This document shows, piece after piece, positions 5,897 through 13,517 of a stretch of DNA of 22,237 nucleotides. The notes under the pieces were generated by a model, which was not told the DNA's origin, ran no database searches, and saw nothing but the letters and a program-made list of their open reading frames with translations. Made by a program: the position numbers and the translations under genes. The stretch's first letter is position 1; every line of letters begins with the position of its first letter. Source of the stretch: Phycisphaeraceae bacterium (GTDB lineage Bacteria; Planctomycetota; Phycisphaerae; Phycisphaerales; Phycisphaeraceae); the NCBI GenBank assembly GCA_028281215.1, contig JANQKH010000397.1:1-22237 (forward strand), given 5' to 3'.

Positions 5897-7150
5897 ATGA
5901 GAAACATTCACGCATGGATCGGTTGTCTGATGATCACTTTGACCTTCACGTTCGGCGTAATGTCGGCCAAGGCGGACTGGCTTCAGTGGCGCGGGCCCAA
6001 CGGCAACGGGGTAGCAGCGGACGGTGAGAAACCACCGACGTTTTGGTCGCCGACGAAGAATGTGATCTGGAAATCGCCCGTGCCGGGTCGTGGCCATTCA
6101 TCGCCGATTGTGGTGGGGGACCGGGTCATTCTGACCACCGCCGACGAAGGGACGCAAGAGCAGTCAGTGCACTGTTTCAATCGCAAGACCGGCAAGCCGA
6201 TGTGGAAGCTGGCGGTCAGTCGCGGCGGGTTTCACAAGAAGATTCACAACAAGAATACACACGCATCGCCAACACCGGCCAGTGACGGCAAGTTGATCTA
6301 CGCGCTGTTTCCGCATCACGGCGACGTGCAACTGATCGCGCTCGATCTCGACGGCAATTCGCAATGGCAGATCAACGTCGGGGGATACAAGCCACAGAAA
6401 TACACGTTCGGCTACGCGGCGTCGCCGACCCTGTTCAAGGACATGGTCATTGTTGCGTCAGAGTATGAGCAGGGATTCATCGCAGCGTTTGACAAGAGCA
6501 ACGGCAAAGAGCGATGGCGCGTGCCGCGCGTGAATAACATCAGTTGGTCGTCGCCGATCGTCAAGCACATCGCCGGCAAGGACCAACTGTTGATCACCGG
6601 CGCGGACAAGTTCAACAGTTACGATGCGAACGACGGCAAACTGCTCTGGTCCGTACCTTGCATCACTCGAGCGACATGCGGCACGGCTGTGTGGGACAAC
6701 GGCGTGGTGTTCGGCAGCGGCGGCTACCCGAAGTCGGAAACCGTGGCGATCAAAGCCGACGGCTCCGGCAAAATTGTGTGGCGCAACCGTGAAAAGGCAT
6801 ACGAGCAAAGCATGCTCGCACACGATGATCACCTTTACGCGGTAACCGACCGCGGCTTCGCGTTTTGCTGGAACGCGGCGACGGGCAAGGAAATGTGGAA
6901 GGGGCGACTCGGCGGCGCGGTCAGCGCGTCGCCCATCCTTGCCGGCGGACACATCTACGCAACCAACGAGCGCGGCAACCAGTTCGTCATCAAGGCCGAC
7001 CCCGCCAAGTTCCAACTCGTCGCCCAAAACCAACTCGGCACTGAAGGCTTCGCCACCCCGACCATCACCGGCCACCAGCTTTTCATCCGCACCGCCACCA
7101 CCACCGCCGGCAAACGCCAGGAGTGGTTGTATTGCATCGGAGAGCAGTAA
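5897..7150 (+). CDS. Exported PQQ-like beta-propeller repeat protein
   Basis: The protein has 417 residues with a Sec-type signal peptide (hydrophobic run IGCLMITLTFTFGVM, likely cleavage after SAKA at 26). The mature protein starts with DWLQWRGPNGNG, the opening typical of planctomycete PQQ_2-type propellers. Blade motifs of the form G-x-x-x-W recur: GKPMWKL, GNSQWQI, GKERWRV, GKLLWSV, GKIVWRN and GKEMWKG. Such proteins usually act in the periplasm as scaffolds or assembly factors. There is no alcohol dehydrogenase active site, so an enzymatic PQQ role is not supported. It shares length and architecture with the protein at 10786 and may be a distant paralogue. AAGG just upstream of the ATG gives a weak ribosome binding site. 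Function is unknown. Confidence 0.87.
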   Translation: MRNIHAWIGCLMITLTFTFGVMSAKADWLQWRGPNGNGVAADGEKPPTFWSPTKNVIWKSPVPGRGHSSPIVVGDRVILTTADEGTQEQSVHCFNRKTGKPMWKLAVSRGGFHKKIHNKNTHASPTPASDGKLIYALFPHHGDVQLIALDLDGNSQWQINVGGYKPQKYTFGYAASPTLFKDMVIVASEYEQGFIAAFDKSNGKERWRVPRVNNISWSSPIVKHIAGKDQLLITGADKFNSYDANDGKLLWSVPCITRATCGTAVWDNGVVFGSGGYPKSETVAIKADGSGKIVWRNREKAYEQSMLAHDDHLYAVTDRGFAFCWNAATGKEMWKGRLGGAVSASPILAGGHIYATNERGNQFVIKADPAKFQLVAQNQLGTEGFATPTITGHQLFIRTATTTAGKRQEWLYCIGEQ

Positions 7151-7162
7151 TTGAAGATTGAT

Positions 7163-7378
7163 AGGAAAACCAGGAAGCCAATAGGAGGAAGCATTCACAC
7201 GGAGGTCACAGAGTTTGGAAGATCACCGAGGAAGAGGAGAAACAGTTCACGGTTAGAAAAGATCGTCGCATGCGCATCAGCGGTTCGATCGTCTGATTTC
7301 CGACTTTCTTGTTTTCCTGTCTTCTTCTCTGTGTTCTCCGTGGCCTCCACGTCCTCCGTGACAAAAAGGCAAACCTGA
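7163..7378. repeat. Intergenic repeat element with inverted CACAGAG / CTCTGTG arms (copy 2)
   Basis: This is the second full copy of the element at 4320-4562. The left part has AGGAAGCCAATAGGAGGAAG, ATTCACACGGAGGTCACAGAG and ATCACCGAGGAAG. The middle has TCGTCGCATGCGCA. The right part (7328-7360) has CTCTGTG, CTCCGTG and similar units about 9 bp apart, then an A-rich tail. By eye the left part matches copy 1 at roughly three of four bases. It fills the convergent gap between the PQQ protein (ends 7150) and the reverse gene ending at 7388. Confidence 0.8.
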
Positions 7379-7387
7379 AGCCTCCGA

Positions 7388-9274
7388 TTACCTCTTCTCC
7401 GGCTTCGGCCGCTTCACCGTGTACGCCTCCACGCCATCCGCTTCCATGATCCGGTGCAGGCTCAAGAACGACTTGAGGCTGTATTGCACGTAGTCGGTGC
7501 GGATGGTGGGAACCGTAAGACCTTCCCTGGCGGCGCCGAGGACGCGTTGCGGGTTCTTGAAATACATCGCGGATTCCGGGCGAAACTGGGTTTGCAACAG
7601 GAACGCGTTGCCACGGATGACGGCTTCAAGGTTTGCCTTGGCTTCGGTGGTGTGTTTGGTGTCGCGCGCCAGTTCGTACGCGGCGGCGAGGCTTACGTTG
7701 CGCACAGCGGTGGGCAGCGTGCCCGGCGGTTTGAAGTAGCCTCCGAACCAGTCTTCGTATCGCACTTTCACGTTGTTGCGCGATCGCAATGCTTTGGCGA
7801 TCTTCAACGCGTGGTCAAGATAAGCCCGCTGCTTGCTCTGCCGATACATGCGCTCCATGCCGATCAGCGTCCACGGATCCTGAATCATGCGGGTGACGTC
7901 GCGGTCCTTGTCACGCACGTGGATCACATAGTCGGCGGTCTTTTTAATCGCGTCCTGCCACTGCTTTTTAGGATCGGCCTTGTTCACTTCGTCCAAGGCC
8001 GTCAGCGCTTCACCCGGCAGGAACACGACCGACGTAATTTCATCATGCACGCGGCCGTCGGGATAAGTCTGATGCAGCGTGATATACCCGTTGCCCTGTT
8101 GCGCGGTGGTGATGCTGAGTGCGAAACGATCAAGCATCTGTCGATCATCGTCGGTAGCTTTGTCTTTCAGATGTTGAATCAACTTCGCATACGACATGGT
8201 GGCAAACGCATTGAACCGCAGGTAGACGTTGCGCTTGTCATCAATCACGCAGTGCACGCGTCGGCCCCGTTTGGTCCACGTACCGATCGCACGCTTGCCA
8301 TACGCCAGTGCTCGCTGCGCCGCATCGATCAGACGCTCGTCTTTGATCTGTTCATACGTGTCCAGCAACGCGTAGGTGTAGCTGTAATGGTGCCCGATGC
8401 TGTATCGCGCTTCGTGTTCGTCGAGATCGGCGTGGTATATGAACGCGAACTGACCGTTCGGCGTGATGGAGCGAAGCAGGTATTCCTTCGCCTGTTTGGC
8501 GGCGTCCATCAACAGGTCTTTGGTCAACTTGTCGTACATCCGGTGGCCGCGATAAAGCTTGGCCGTCTCGTGCCTGTCCGCAAACATGCTGCGCGTACTG
8601 AAGCGCAGCAGGTCCGCTTTTTTCAGATCGAGGCCGTTGAGGTTTACCGCCTGTTTCGGCTCGCGCTGTTGCACGTATTTGCTGAACCGCTCCAAACTGA
8701 ACACCTGAAAGTGATCAGCCAGTTCGTTGGCGACGATTTCCTCGGCGAGCACCGCCGCGCCGCGCTGGCGCGAAAAGGCGATCCCGAACAGGCTGCGCGG
8801 ATACAGCATGTTCTTTGACAGGTCGGTGTCACTCTGGTCGAACACGTTCGCCACCAGATCCACCTTGATCCAACGCGGCTCGAACGTTTTGTTCGTTTCG
8901 CTGTTCAGTTGCAATCGTTTCAGCGCATCGTTCGTCGCGGCGATCAGACCCTTGCCGCGGCCGATCACCACCCGCGCCGGTTTGACCGCATCGCTGACCG
9001 AAATGAAAACCAGCCGCGGCTGGGTATCGATCCGCACCGCCAACGGCCATGCGTTGTTCTTATTGTTTTTGGTCTTGAGGATCTGGTTGCGCACGTACAC
9101 CGTCACTGCCGACAACTGCTCATCCGTCGGCGGCACGCTGAACATGACGTCTTCGAACCAGATGGCGTTTGGCTTCGCATCGGCATCGGCCTTGGCATCA
9201 GGTGCAGCCATCGCATCGTTGCCGATGCCCGCAGTCGTCAGCAGTCCCCATAAAAACCAGTGTGAAACGCGCAT
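7388..9274 (-). CDS. Exported protein with probable alpha/alpha-barrel domain, unknown function
   Basis: The protein has 628 residues with a signal peptide (WFLWGLLTTAGIG, cleavage near AMA at 21-23). Residues about 40-150 form an alpha/beta region (PLAVRIDTQPRLVFISVSD, ARVVIGRGKGLIAATNDALKRL) only loosely reminiscent of AMMECR1-type domains. From about 270 onward there are repeated helix pairs, e.g. YSIGHHYSYTYALLDTYEQI, LIDAAQRALAYGKRAI and YLDHALKIAKALRSR, as in six-hairpin glycosidase or terpenoid-cyclase-like toroids. Tryptophans, tyrosines and acidic residues such as EDWFGGYF and YPDGRVHDE could line a sugar-binding cleft. A polysaccharide-related role is possible but unproven. It is alone on its strand, convergent with the PQQ gene and divergent from the HD-GYP gene. 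A TACAAT box six bases before the ATG suggests a leaderless mRNA. Confidence 0.8.
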   Translation of the reverse strand: MRVSHWFLWGLLTTAGIGNDAMAAPDAKADADAKPNAIWFEDVMFSVPPTDEQLSAVTVYVRNQILKTKNNKNNAWPLAVRIDTQPRLVFISVSDAVKPARVVIGRGKGLIAATNDALKRLQLNSETNKTFEPRWIKVDLVANVFDQSDTDLSKNMLYPRSLFGIAFSRQRGAAVLAEEIVANELADHFQVFSLERFSKYVQQREPKQAVNLNGLDLKKADLLRFSTRSMFADRHETAKLYRGHRMYDKLTKDLLMDAAKQAKEYLLRSITPNGQFAFIYHADLDEHEARYSIGHHYSYTYALLDTYEQIKDERLIDAAQRALAYGKRAIGTWTKRGRRVHCVIDDKRNVYLRFNAFATMSYAKLIQHLKDKATDDDRQMLDRFALSITTAQQGNGYITLHQTYPDGRVHDEITSVVFLPGEALTALDEVNKADPKKQWQDAIKKTADYVIHVRDKDRDVTRMIQDPWTLIGMERMYRQSKQRAYLDHALKIAKALRSRNNVKVRYEDWFGGYFKPPGTLPTAVRNVSLAAAYELARDTKHTTEAKANLEAVIRGNAFLLQTQFRPESAMYFKNPQRVLGAAREGLTVPTIRTDYVQYSLKSFLSLHRIMEADGVEAYTVKRPKPEKR

Positions 9275-9280
9275 GACCCC

Positions 9281-9286
9281 ATTGTA
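9281..9286 (-). promoter_or_regulatory. Candidate -10 box (TACAAT) for the 628-residue exported protein
   Basis: Read on the minus strand, TACAAT lies six bases (GGGGTC) before the ATG at 9274, the same spacing as at guaB, so transcription would begin at the start codon. No convincing -35 box lies 16-18 bp upstream; that area is the GC hairpin 9295-9309. Confidence 0.35.
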
Positions 9287-9294
9287 GGTGACCC

Positions 9295-9309
9295 GGGCGG
9301 CCGCCGCCC
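9295..9309. other. GC-rich perfect inverted repeat between divergent genes
   Basis: GGGCGG, loop CCG, CCGCCC: a six-base-pair stem in the 125-bp gap between the divergent 628-residue protein and the HD-GYP gene. It overlaps the region where the reverse -35 box would be, so it could be an operator. No T-run follows. Confidence 0.4.
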
Positions 9310-9370
9310 TGAATCAGGCCGCGGGAAACACCGATATTTCCTAAGTCGATCTCACCAAGGATACCGGGCC

Positions 9371-9395
9371 CTGGACTTCGGACTCTGGACCTTCG
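9371..9395. repeat. Short GGACTTCGGACTCTGGAC-type repeat
   Basis: Three GGACTNYGGA-like units lie directly before the HD-GYP start codon. This is another short-period repeat type of the kind found between planctomycete genes. Its closeness to the ATG leaves no room for a normal ribosome binding site. Confidence 0.5.
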
Positions 9396-9399
9396 GATC

Positions 9400-10530
9400 A
9401 TGAAAACCACGCGCGACAGCAAGCTCACCGCCGAGCTGATCGGCGAGGAAACAATCGAGCAGCGACACCTCGATACGTTGTTGCAGGTCAGCCGCGCGAT
9501 CGGCACTGTGCTCGACCGCGATCAACTGATCCGCCAGATCATCGAGCAGACCACCGTCGCGATGAATGCCGACCGGTCCACGCTCTTTCTGCACGACGCC
9601 AAACGCAGCCAGTTGTATTCCCGCCTTGCCCAGGGTTTGGAAGATTGGCCGCGCGAATTGCGCTTCCGTGATGACGCCGGACTCGCCGGGCACGTTTTTC
9701 AAACCCACCAAGCGTTGATCATCGGCGATACGTTTGAACACCCGCTGTTCGCGCGCGACGTGGCCGAGCGCACCGGTTATGTGCCACGCTCAATGCTTGT
9801 CGTGCCCATCACACATCGCCGCGATTATTGTGACGGCGTCCTTCAAGTGATGGACACCGAAACCAACGTGTTCACCGCCGCCGACTTGGCGCTGTTGGAA
9901 GCGATTGCCGTGCAGGTTGGCATCAGCCTGGACAACGCCCGGCTTTACGCCGCACAAAAACGACAGTTCGACAGTTTCGTGCATGCGTTCAGCACCGCGC
10001 TCGACGCCCGTGATCCGGTCACGCAGATTCATTCGATCAACGTCGCGAACTTTGCGATGGGCATCGCGACGTATCTCGGCATGCCCCGGCGCGAACGTGA
10101 ATGGCTTCGCGTCGCCGGGCTGTTGCACGACGTGGGCAAGATCGGCACACCCGAAGCGATACTTACGAAGCCGGGCAAACTCAGCGACGATGAATTTGCG
10201 GAGATGAAACAGCACGCCGCGCACTCGCGCGAGATTCTTTCGCAGATTGAGTTCACCGAAGACTACGAACAGATCGCCGAGATCGCCGCTGCGCATCACG
10301 AGAAACTGGACGGCTCAGGCTACCCCGACGGCCTCGCCGGCGACGACTTGCCCCTCAAGGCTCGCATTCTCTGCGTCGCCGACATCTTCGACGCCCTCAC
10401 GCAGGACCGCCATTACCGCAAAGGCATGTCAATCGACAAGGCATTCAGCATCATCGATGACATGACCCCGCACCAGCTCGACCCCGCCTGCGTGCACGCG
10501 CTGAAACAATTCATGGGCGTCGTGGCATAA
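9400..10530 (+). CDS. GAF and HD-GYP domain protein, probable cyclic-di-GMP phosphodiesterase
   Basis: This is a 376-residue cytoplasmic protein. Residues about 20-185 form a GAF domain (LLQVSRAIGTVLDRDQLIRQI, MNADRSTLFLHD, LAGHVFQTHQALIIGD, RSMLVVPI, GVLQVMDTETNVFTAADLALLEAIAVQVGISLDNARLY), which usually senses a small ligand. Residues about 190-376 form an HD-GYP domain with HD at 243-244 (GLLHDVGKIG), HH and HEKLDGSGYPDGL at about 298-311, and ADIFDALTQDRHYR. All the usual metal ligands and the GYP loop appear present, so an active c-di-GMP hydrolase is likely. HD-GYP enzymes typically control motility, adhesion or other surface behaviour. There is no transmembrane region. The start at 9400 is the only reasonable ATG; a repeat abuts it. 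Confidence 0.93.
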   Translation: MKTTRDSKLTAELIGEETIEQRHLDTLLQVSRAIGTVLDRDQLIRQIIEQTTVAMNADRSTLFLHDAKRSQLYSRLAQGLEDWPRELRFRDDAGLAGHVFQTHQALIIGDTFEHPLFARDVAERTGYVPRSMLVVPITHRRDYCDGVLQVMDTETNVFTAADLALLEAIAVQVGISLDNARLYAAQKRQFDSFVHAFSTALDARDPVTQIHSINVANFAMGIATYLGMPRREREWLRVAGLLHDVGKIGTPEAILTKPGKLSDDEFAEMKQHAAHSREILSQIEFTEDYEQIAEIAAAHHEKLDGSGYPDGLAGDDLPLKARILCVADIFDALTQDRHYRKGMSIDKAFSIIDDMTPHQLDPACVHALKQFMGVVA

Positions 10531-10700
10531 TCGCTCAAAATGGGTTTCGTCGGATGCAAAGTCATGTTTTTCAGTGGTTTACGTTAGTTGTTGAATAGTG
10601 GGCCTGTGATTCCATGCGTGCCGGGCGGTCCCGATGCATCAAACCTTGGGCAAACACATTCAACTGGCGTGGTACTTCAATGTGTGCCGCTTGAACCGGT

Positions 10701-10727
10701 CCGTCCTCGGACGGGAGCGATTACAAT
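10701..10727 (+). promoter_or_regulatory. Inverted repeat next to a TACAAT -10-like box upstream of the second PQQ gene
   Basis: CCGTC-CTCG-GACGG at 10701-10714 is a perfect 5-bp-arm inverted repeat, seven bases before TACAAT (10722-10727). It would overlap the -35 region of a promoter for the gene at 10786, a plausible repressor or activator site. No -35 hexamer is recognisable. The rest of the 255-bp gap (10531-10785) shows nothing else clear. Confidence 0.3.
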
Positions 10728-10785
10728 CCAATGTTCTCTCACCTGACTTGGCGTCCCTCGATCTTTAGCCCCGAAGGAATTACCT

Positions 10786-12039
10786 ATGCAACGCAATCTT
10801 CTTTTCATCACCGCACTGGCATTCGCCCTGAGTTTGACCTTTTCGACGATCAGCGTCGCCGAGAAAGACACCTACAGTTGGCCGGGCTGGCGCGGCGCCG
10901 ACCGCACAGATGTTTCCAAAGAGACCGGTCTGCTCAAGAAGTGGCCCAGCGGTGGCCCCAAGCAGTTGTGGGTGTTTAAGAATGCGGGCATCGGCTACTC
11001 CGGTTTCGCGGTGGTCGACGGCACGCTGTACACCATGGGCGCGCGCGACGGCAAGGAAACGCTCATCGCCGTCAACGTCAGCAACGGCACCGAGAAATGG
11101 GCGACACCGATGAGCGGGGTGCTCGGCAATCGCTGGGGTGACGGCCCGCGCGGCACGCCAACCGTGGACGGTGATTTTGTCTACGCCCTAAGCGGTCCCG
11201 GCACGCTCGTCTGCGCCAAGAAGTCCGATGGTTCGATCGTATGGCAGGTCACGATGGGCACGCTCGGCGGCCGCACGCCCGGTTGGGGCTACACCGAGTC
11301 GGTGCTGGTTGACGGCGACAAAGTCATCTGCACGCCCGGCGGCCGCAACGGCACGGTTGCGGCGCTGGATAAGAAAAGCGGCGACCTGCTCTGGCAAAGT
11401 GAACAGTGGACAGACGGGGCACAATATGCATCGCCCATCGTCGTAGAGCACGGCGGCAAGCGGCAGTACATTCAATTGACGCAGAAGACACTCGCCGGCC
11501 TCGATGCCAAGACGGGTAAGGTCATCTGGCGTTCGCCGTGGCAGGGTCGCACCGCCGTCATCCCCACGCCGATCTTCAGCGACGGCGTGGTTTACATCGC
11601 CAGCGGGTACGGCGTCGGATGCAAAGCGGTCGACCTCAACAGCGGCGCCAAAGATATCTACGTCAACAAGGTGATGAAAAACCATCACGGTGGCGTGATC
11701 AAGGTCGGCGATCACCTGTACGGCTACTCCGATGGCGCCGGCTGGGTTTGTCAGAACTTCAAGACCGGCGAAATGGTGTGGAACGAAAAACGATCCCTAG
11801 GCAAAGGCGCGGTCGCCTGTGCTGACGGCATGCTCTATTGCGTGGACGAGCGCAACGGCAAGGTGATGTTGGTCGAAGCGACGCCCAAAGGTTGGAATCC
11901 GAAGGGCGAATTCACGCTCTCACCGCAGACGAAGTTACGTAAGCCGAGCGGCCGCATCTGGACGCACCCGGTGATCGTCAACGGCAAGCTGTACCTTCGC
12001 GATCAGGAACTTTTGCACTGTTACGACGTGAAAGGCTGA
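10786..12039 (+). CDS. Exported PQQ-like beta-propeller repeat protein
   Basis: The protein has 417 residues with a signal peptide (LLFITALAFALSLTFSTISVA, cleavage near 25). The mature part begins with YSWPGWRGADRTDVSKETGLLKKWP, the standard opening of planctomycete outer-membrane PQQ_2-like propellers, and has blade motifs GTEKWAT, GSIVWQV, GDLLWQS, GKVIWRS and GEMVWNE. It shares length and architecture with the protein at 5897 but is more typical of the family (GPGTLVCAKKSDGS, YASPIVVEHGGKRQYIQLT). No enzymatic motif is seen; a periplasmic or surface role in binding or assembly is inferred. AAGGA 7-8 bases before the ATG is one of the better ribosome binding sites in the window. A separate exported protein follows 78 bp downstream. 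Confidence 0.9.
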   Translation: MQRNLLFITALAFALSLTFSTISVAEKDTYSWPGWRGADRTDVSKETGLLKKWPSGGPKQLWVFKNAGIGYSGFAVVDGTLYTMGARDGKETLIAVNVSNGTEKWATPMSGVLGNRWGDGPRGTPTVDGDFVYALSGPGTLVCAKKSDGSIVWQVTMGTLGGRTPGWGYTESVLVDGDKVICTPGGRNGTVAALDKKSGDLLWQSEQWTDGAQYASPIVVEHGGKRQYIQLTQKTLAGLDAKTGKVIWRSPWQGRTAVIPTPIFSDGVVYIASGYGVGCKAVDLNSGAKDIYVNKVMKNHHGGVIKVGDHLYGYSDGAGWVCQNFKTGEMVWNEKRSLGKGAVACADGMLYCVDERNGKVMLVEATPKGWNPKGEFTLSPQTKLRKPSGRIWTHPVIVNGKLYLRDQELLHCYDVKG

Positions 12040-12072
12040 ACCGAGCAGGGGTTTGCTACGCTATAGATCGGA

Positions 12073-12089
12073 CGCCCGCGTGGCGGGCG
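12073..12089. other. Hairpin between PQQ gene and the following exported protein gene
   Basis: CGCCCGC, loop GTG, GCGGGCG: a perfect 7-bp stem 34 bp after the PQQ stop and 28 bp before the next ATG. No T-run follows, so it is not a standard intrinsic terminator. It could stabilise the upstream mRNA end or act as an operator. Confidence 0.5.
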
Positions 12090-12117
12090 CGATTCCAATC
12101 ACACGAAAGGTGGCGAC

Positions 12118-13491
12118 ATGAAACGTTTTCCGGTGGTTCTTGCGTTGTGGGTGGCGATGTTGGCGTGGAATGATCAGGCGCGCGCGGCCGACCTGTTGCC
12201 TGGTGCGGCGATCGGTGATGACACGGTCGCAATCGTCTGGGTCGACGTGACGAAGATCGATCACGAGCAGGCGATGGCAACGCTAAAAACAGCGATGGGC
12301 GATGACGTGAAGGTCATGGACACGCCCATGAAACAATTCGCGATGATGCGGCAGAGTTTCCTCAATGCAGGCGGGCAGGGCTTCGCGATTGTGGTGCGTG
12401 CACCGGAGACCGGCCGTATGCCGGATCCGTTCTTTCTCGTGAAGGCGAAACCCGACGCCCAACTTGAAGGGCTGGAGGCGTACCTGAAATTGCTTGCCGG
12501 CGGTGAGCCGATGGTGAAAGTCGGCAAGGACGCGATCATCGTCGCCGACCGCGATCGTGACATTCCTCAACTCGGCGACAAGGGCGGTAAGAACCACAAG
12601 CTGTTCATGAAACAGTTGTCGAAGTTGACCGAAGGCAAATCATCGCCGGCGGCGGTCGTGTTCAAGCCGAACAAGCGTTTGCGCATGGAGATGGATTCCG
12701 AGCGGCCGAACGCGGCGCAGATGGATCAGTTCATGCCCGGCATGTCGCAGTTGTTCTTCCTCGCGGACCACGCGGTGAAGTCGGAGATGATCACCCTGAC
12801 GGCGACACTGGGCGAAAAACCGACGGCGACACTGACGGCGGTGACCAAGGATGCCGACGCCGCCAAGGCGCTGGTCGCCCAGCACGGCAAAGCGGTCGCC
12901 GGCTTGAAGCAAATGGAAGCGATGATCCAGCAGCAGGGCGGCCGCATCGGCGCGGAGGCCGCCAGCTTCACGATCATGAAACTGCTGTTGGATCAGAAGC
13001 CGAAGGTCGATGGTAAGTCGGTTTCGTTGTCTGCGGAAACCAAGACTATTCAAGGCGTCGGCAAACTCGCGGTCGGCATCATCAAAATGGAACAGGAGCG
13101 CGCCAAGCGTTACGCGTTGCAAAATCAGATGCGGCAACTGCTCCAAGGAATTCAGGCGTACGCGGCGGACAACAACGGCAACGCCCCGGACAAACTGGAA
13201 GACATTGCGAAATACATCGGCGGCAAGGACGCGCTGGCGAAACTGCTTAAACATCCGATCACCGGTGAAAAGGTGGGCATCCAGTATTTCAAGCCGCCGA
13301 CCCCGTTGAGTCAGATCGAACGGCCTCACATCACCGCGCTGCTGTTCGAGGTCCGCAAAGGCAAGATCGTTGAAGGCGGCGTGACCGGTTACGCCGACGG
13401 TCACACACAAGGCGGGCGCAATACATTCAATCAAGGCGCGATCGAAGACAAGGTCAACGAAGCGCCGGCGGCCGTTGAGGAAGGGAATTAA
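12118..13491 (+). CDS. Exported protein with C-terminal pseudopilin-like segment, unknown function
   Basis: The protein has 457 residues with a signal peptide (VVLALWVAMLAW, cleavage near ARA at 21-23). Residues about 30-300 are an unrecognised alpha/beta region (TVAIVWVDVTKID, GFAIVVRAPETGRMPDPFFLVKAKP). Residues about 320-440 recall the passenger part of type II pseudopilins: the helix MEQERAKRYALQNQMRQLLQGIQAYAADNNGNAPD, then a compact strand region, then GYADGHTQGG, which is like the DGH motif of prepilin-type proteins. The pilin N-terminal methylation helix is absent; a normal signal peptide and a large extra domain take its place. AAGGTGG upstream of the ATG is a fair ribosome binding site. 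The next gene starts 26 bp downstream, so co-transcription is likely. Function is unknown. Confidence 0.83.
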   Translation: MKRFPVVLALWVAMLAWNDQARAADLLPGAAIGDDTVAIVWVDVTKIDHEQAMATLKTAMGDDVKVMDTPMKQFAMMRQSFLNAGGQGFAIVVRAPETGRMPDPFFLVKAKPDAQLEGLEAYLKLLAGGEPMVKVGKDAIIVADRDRDIPQLGDKGGKNHKLFMKQLSKLTEGKSSPAAVVFKPNKRLRMEMDSERPNAAQMDQFMPGMSQLFFLADHAVKSEMITLTATLGEKPTATLTAVTKDADAAKALVAQHGKAVAGLKQMEAMIQQQGGRIGAEAASFTIMKLLLDQKPKVDGKSVSLSAETKTIQGVGKLAVGIIKMEQERAKRYALQNQMRQLLQGIQAYAADNNGNAPDKLEDIAKYIGGKDALAKLLKHPITGEKVGIQYFKPPTPLSQIERPHITALLFEVRKGKIVEGGVTGYADGHTQGGRNTFNQGAIEDKVNEAPAAVEEGN

Positions 13492-13517
13492 TCGCCGACA
13501 CAGGCGGCGCAGTTCAC

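Noticed and set aside
5897..7150. Calling the PQQ-propeller proteins (5897 and 10786) quinoprotein alcohol dehydrogenases
   Set aside because: Both are about 417 residues with no adjacent-cysteine site, calcium-binding catalytic residues or heme domain; only propeller blades are visible.
7151..7378. Small forward open frame within the second repeat element
   Set aside because: The peptide (HTEVTEFGRSPRKRR..., VFSVFSVAS) is translated repeat; such peptides recur wherever these elements occur and have no start signals.
7454..8818. Long forward open frame (454 codons) opposite the 628-residue exported protein
   Set aside because: It is a mirror frame of a gene with a signal peptide and consistent domain pattern. 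The forward product has no signal, no family motifs and skewed V/H/R-rich composition typical of antisense frames in GC-rich DNA.
1851..10569. Similar 19-mers at 1851-1869 and 10551-10569 (GATGCAAAGTCATG-like)
   Set aside because: About 15 of 19 bases match, both after stop codons, but the match is too short and isolated to call a repeat or regulatory element.
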